DNA from: Rhabdobacter roseus
Lineage (GTDB): Bacteria; Bacteroidota; Bacteroidia; Cytophagales; Spirosomataceae
DNA: 64,000 bases
Reading direction: 5' to 3'
NCBI RefSeq assembly: GCF_014202275.1
Contig: NZ_JACHGF010000002.1
Location: 620,001-684,000 of the forward strand
Shown: piece by piece, positions 61,049-64,000 of the stretch
How the letters are laid out: every line of letters begins with the position of its first letter
Numbering within the stretch: the stretch's first letter is position 1
Notes under the pieces: model-generated
The model's database searches: none
What the model saw: the letters and a program-made list of their open reading frames with translations, nothing else
What the model was told of the DNA's origin: nothing
Position numbers and translations under genes: made by a program

Positions 61049-62752
61049 TTACAAAGGCACCTCATAGACCCACAGAGGGGCATCGATACCGCCGGTAAAT
61101 TCTTTAATGGGCTCGCTGTCATCAAGGCGATTTTCGCTTACCATATATCGGTAACGCTTTCCAGAACGGAAATTCTCCATAGCTTCCTCTCTCTGCACAC
61201 TATGACTCGCCAGTTCTGTATTATCCAGATACACCTCATAATTATACACCTTTCGCTTCGACTGCTCCGTGTACTTAAGTAAAAGGCGGTACTGCGTATC
61301 GTATAAACGCTCATCTTCAAAAGCAAAGGAAAGCGCCACCACGGGAAATTTTTGAGCCTCAAGGGAACTCCCCGGACGACGAAGAATGTAATTGATCTTC
61401 CGGGCCATTTTAAGCGTATCCCGGTTTTGCTCCGACTCCCACAGAAGGGTACTTTGGGCTTTGGGTACATAAAATTCCAGATCGGGCGGCAGCAGAAGAC
61501 TTGTCTCGGAAGGCAGCGAAATAATCCATCGATAAGCATCAAATTTATTCTGATTGGCGTGGCTACGGGCTTGAAAATCCCAATACTCTCTCAAGTTGGA
61601 AAATGCAACGATCATCACGAACGCAATCGCGGTCCAGGTACCTACTTTTTTGCCTGCTTCGGCCAGGTACCCTGCCCCAAGGGCGGCTACCAGCACCGTG
61701 ATAATCCCGGCAGGGAGTACGTGGGTGTCATAGATTTTAGCGGAGCGCAAAACCAGAAAAAGAAAAAAAATCCAGTTGAGCACGAGTACCCCGTAAAACC
61801 ACTTTCGGGTACCTACTAACTTAACCATTCCCAATAAACACAAAAGAATTAACAGGTAGCTTACGGGATTTTTGAAGTACTCACCAATATAGGTGTAGTT
61901 GAACCAAGTACCCATCGGCTCGTCGTTCATTTTGGCAATGATCCCCCCCACAAAAGACTTGGCTACCACCAGCGGATCCGTGAGCAAGAAGGGACATGCT
62001 GCCACAAAGAGCAAAATGGTGAGGCCTATAAATCGTAAAGTACCTTTCCATTGATTAGCAGGCAGCAACAAAAATACTCCTACTAGTATGGCGGGGGCCA
62101 AAAACAAGAAAATAAGTCGCTGGGCCAGAATGAGTCCGAAGAGGATAGCCCACAGGCGGATTTGGCCCGTCGTAGCTTGTTCGGTAAAGAGCATCTGCAC
62201 TACCAGGTACAGAAATAAAGTACCTGCCAGCGCCTCCGGCCGCAGGACGGGGGCATTGAACCACACAACGTAGGAGGTCACGATCAGGAAAGCCAGGGCG
62301 GGCCGGGAGGCCGGTGTGAGAAGCGGATGCTTATGCCGAAACAGAAAACGAACGGTGAGCACCAGCAAAGTACCTACCATCAGAAGCTGGATGGTTCGGC
62401 CCGTCAGGATCAGGTCTTGCCGGTCGGTCAGGTACTGGTAAGCATTGCGGTCGAACTGCTCAAAAATATCCAGCAGTCCTTCGTAAGTACCTCTATGGCT
62501 GATGATCGATGCCAAGGTACTGATGCCGAAGAGCAAGCAAAAAATCAGCAAGCTAGGGGTGGCGGGCCAGTCGAGGCAGCGTGGGGTGTTGCCGTACCAG
62601 AGAAATACGCCGGAGTCGGCAATAAAGTTTTCATCGACCGTGAAGTAGGCCATGAAGGGAGGGTTAAGAACGCTTACGTACATTGTATAACACCAGAGCA
62701 TCCCCAGCAAAAAATAGGCGGATAGTTGGAGGTAGTTGGTCTTGATGCGCAT
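61049..62752 (-). CDS. GT39/ArnT-like membrane glycosyltransferase (second)
   Basis: A 567-residue protein with about 11 membrane helices and a C-terminal soluble domain of about 170 residues. Acidic residues of the first periplasmic loop (FTVDENFIADSGVFLW) and the pattern of helices fit the GT-C fold; LRPEALAGTLFLYLVVQML is a conserved-looking periplasmic loop. It would transfer a sugar from a polyprenyl-phosphate donor in the periplasm. The frame is open to TTG 62,767, but the ATG at 62,752 is preferred. It is divergent from the SGNH gene over a palindromic promoter region. Confidence 0.65.
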   Translation of the reverse strand: MRIKTNYLQLSAYFLLGMLWCYTMYVSVLNPPFMAYFTVDENFIADSGVFLWYGNTPRCLDWPATPSLLIFCLLFGISTLASIISHRGTYEGLLDIFEQFDRNAYQYLTDRQDLILTGRTIQLLMVGTLLVLTVRFLFRHKHPLLTPASRPALAFLIVTSYVVWFNAPVLRPEALAGTLFLYLVVQMLFTEQATTGQIRLWAILFGLILAQRLIFLFLAPAILVGVFLLLPANQWKGTLRFIGLTILLFVAACPFLLTDPLVVAKSFVGGIIAKMNDEPMGTWFNYTYIGEYFKNPVSYLLILLCLLGMVKLVGTRKWFYGVLVLNWIFFLFLVLRSAKIYDTHVLPAGIITVLVAALGAGYLAEAGKKVGTWTAIAFVMIVAFSNLREYWDFQARSHANQNKFDAYRWIISLPSETSLLLPPDLEFYVPKAQSTLLWESEQNRDTLKMARKINYILRRPGSSLEAQKFPVVALSFAFEDERLYDTQYRLLLKYTEQSKRKVYNYEVYLDNTELASHSVQREEAMENFRSGKRYRYMVSENRLDDSEPIKEFTGGIDAPLWVYEVPL

Positions 62753-62792
62753 GAATGTTGTGTACAAAGCAGTCTTAAATGAAAAGTAATTT

Positions 62793-62822
62793 TAATTTTG
62801 TGCCCTAGGACGCACAAAATTA
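62793..62822. promoter_or_regulatory. Symmetric palindrome with back-to-back TAATTTTG boxes
   Basis: Perfect 11-base arms, TAATTTTGTGC (62,793-62,803) and its complement (62,812-62,822), enclose CCTAGGAC. Each arm begins with TAATTTTG, an exact -7 match, one on each strand, facing each other. It lies between divergent genes that start at 62,752 and 62,833, so it could serve both promoters and also be a dimeric-regulator operator. No good -33 TTG is present on either side. Confidence 0.5.
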
Positions 62823-62832
62823 GGAAAGCTTG

Positions 62833-63786
62833 ATGCTGAAAATTCTTTTAAAGACCATTATTTTTCTGGTTGTGGTATTTATTGTAGGTGAAGTAGTACT
62901 TCGCTACCAGTTTGGTTTCTGCCAGGCTCCTCTTTACATTGCCGATCCTGACTACGAGTACATCTACGCCCCAAATCAGGAAGTAGTGCGGTTTGGGAAT
63001 ACCATTCGTACCAACGAACTGTCGATGCGAAGCGAGCCCGTTCTGCCTACGGATACCACCGTTATTCTACTCACGGGTGATTCCGTGGTACTGGGTGGCA
63101 GCCTTACCGACCAGGACAGTCTGGCCTCCACCATGTTGGAAAAACGGTTGACCCGTACCCTAAGACGACGCGTACGGGTACTTAATATAGCGGCGGGCTC
63201 CTGGGGCCCCGACAACGTGGCTGCGTACCTGAAAAAGCACGGCCTGTTCAACGCCGATTTGATTTGCCTGGTAGCCAGTAGCCACGATGCCCACGACAAC
63301 ATGACGCACGAGAACATGGTAGGGGTGGATACCAATCTACCCGATAAGCAGTATACCCTGGCTTGGGAAGAGCTCTGGAAAAGGTACCTTTTTCCTCGGT
63401 ACGTTCAAGAACACGTGGTTGGCACCAACTACTTTGCCCCTCGCGTAGACACGACCCTGCTCAGCGGCATTCGTAAAGAGGGTGATGGTTTTAATCCGGG
63501 TTTTGCCCAACTCGCTGCCATGGCTCGTCAGCAGGGCATTCCCTTTTTCATCTATTTGCATCCCGAAATCTCCGAGATTGAATTTGGCAACTACAACGGT
63601 CAGGGTCGGGAGATCATCCGGTACGCCGAGCAGGATAGTGTTCGGCTTATTAAAGAGCTGGACCTGGGCATTACGGTGAATTACTTCCGTAAAAATGATG
63701 TAGTACACTACAATAGCGGCGGGCAAATATTCATGGCCAATAAGCTTTATCCTCTGTTTTTAGAATACTTACAACCGGCCAATTAA
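62833..63786 (+). CDS. Membrane-anchored SGNH/GDSL-type hydrolase
   Basis: A 317-residue protein with one N-terminal membrane helix (about 4-20). LLTGDSVVLGGSLTDQDSLA (about 77-96) is block I with the catalytic Ser in GDS, AAGSWGPDNV (block II Gly), and the C-terminal NDVVHYNSGGQIFMAN holds the Asp/His pair (D-x-x-H) of block V. Such proteins act on acyl groups of glycans in the periplasm. The start at ATG 62,833 follows a TTG at 62,830. The next gene starts within the stop codon (TAATG). Confidence 0.8.
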   Translation: MLKILLKTIIFLVVVFIVGEVVLRYQFGFCQAPLYIADPDYEYIYAPNQEVVRFGNTIRTNELSMRSEPVLPTDTTVILLTGDSVVLGGSLTDQDSLASTMLEKRLTRTLRRRVRVLNIAAGSWGPDNVAAYLKKHGLFNADLICLVASSHDAHDNMTHENMVGVDTNLPDKQYTLAWEELWKRYLFPRYVQEHVVGTNYFAPRVDTTLLSGIRKEGDGFNPGFAQLAAMARQQGIPFFIYLHPEISEIEFGNYNGQGREIIRYAEQDSVRLIKELDLGITVNYFRKNDVVHYNSGGQIFMANKLYPLFLEYLQPAN

Positions 63787-64000
63787 TGCGCGTACTCCTT
63801 ATTCATAATCAATTATGGGCACACTATAAGTCTAAGCTTTTCAGTGAAATACACCGCGCCCTGCGGGAAAAGTACCCTGACAGTCAGTTTCAGGTAGCCC
63901 ATATTGCGCTGTACGAAGCCAGTCGGAAGGCGATGATGAAAAGCCAGGAAGAACCCATCTATAAGTACCCCTATACCGTACTTTTTGAAACGAGCCTGGA
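63786..64000 (+). CDS. Partial glycosyltransferase-like protein (N-terminal 71 residues)
   Basis: A frame from ATG 63,786, overlapping the upstream TAA by one base, runs off the right edge. It encodes RVLLIHNQLWAHYKSKLFSE and further on the segment QVAHIALYEASRKAMM. The start, a short beta strand and a following HxxxxxxK-type helix, is typical of the N-terminal domain of GT4 glycosyltransferases, and the context supports this. Only the first 71 residues are visible, so the family is not certain. Confidence 0.5.
   Translation, partial: MRVLLIHNQLWAHYKSKLFSEIHRALREKYPDSQFQVAHIALYEASRKAMMKSQEEPIYKYPYTVLFETSL

Noticed and set aside
1-64000. CRISPR arrays, rRNA operons, prophage or complete insertion sequences
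   Set aside because: No regularly spaced repeats, rRNA-like sequence, transposase or phage structural gene is visible in any frame. The GTAC word is dispersed and not an array.

Overview
The window looks like a chromosome segment from a Bacteroidota bacterium of the Cytophagales type. The evidence is family content (DUF3098 next to UppP, an ABC/SLBB polysaccharide exporter, separate ParC and ParE, etfB-etfA, a BFN/DUF151 nuclease with a UVR tail), Bacteroidota-style promoter boxes (TTG, about 20 bases, TAnnTTTG), few clear Shine-Dalgarno sequences, and a tRNA without an encoded CCA. Base composition looks slightly GC-rich by eye. No rRNA, CRISPR array, prophage or transposase gene is visible.

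Layout. 1-11,700: housekeeping and metabolic genes (FAD-dependent dehydrogenase, CoA-type Nudix hydrolase, topoisomerase IV subunit A, SanA-like protein), then a small molybdenum-type cluster (ModE-like regulator, molybdopterin-fold secreted protein, ModC-like ATPase) with a clear ModE-type operator, a sugar-lactone oxidase and a stand-alone sensory-rhodopsin-transducer homologue. 12,300-19,000: first surface-sugar cluster (four glycosyltransferases and an MsbA-type ABC exporter), interrupted at 15,370-16,060 by an AT-rich two-gene insert. 19,600-34,900: secreted and envelope proteins (M1 peptidase, MacB-type permease, secreted protein of the 'asparagine synthetase B' annotation type, anchored nuclease, CE7 esterase), tRNA-Leu(CAA), purine nucleoside phosphorylase and others. 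35,000-44,400: core genes etfB-etfA, bfn, ftsX, DUF3098-uppP-truB-ribF (mostly with ATGA overlaps), pheA and parE. 44,675 to the right edge: a large capsule or O-antigen locus with an SLBB outer-membrane exporter, a Wzz-like protein, a Wzm/Wzt ABC exporter, a sugar aminotransferase, WbqC and NeuD-like proteins, many glycosyltransferases, a Wzy/WaaL-like membrane protein and an SGNH hydrolase.

The most unusual signal is not a gene. A short word built on GTAC (GGTACC, GGTACT or AGTACC, often extended to GGTACTTT/AAAGTACC) occurs on both strands, in genes and in spacers, in all frames. I counted about 28 in the first 3,000 bases, against about 2 expected for equal base use. It is sparse in conserved genes (about 2-3 per kb in parC and parE), dense in variable genes (about 11 per kb at 27,287-28,519) and absent from the AT-rich insert at 15,260-16,080. 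This resembles the behaviour of genome-wide repeated words such as HIP1 of cyanobacteria or DNA uptake sequences, and I know of no description of this word.

All counts were made by eye and functions are read from sequence motifs without database searches.
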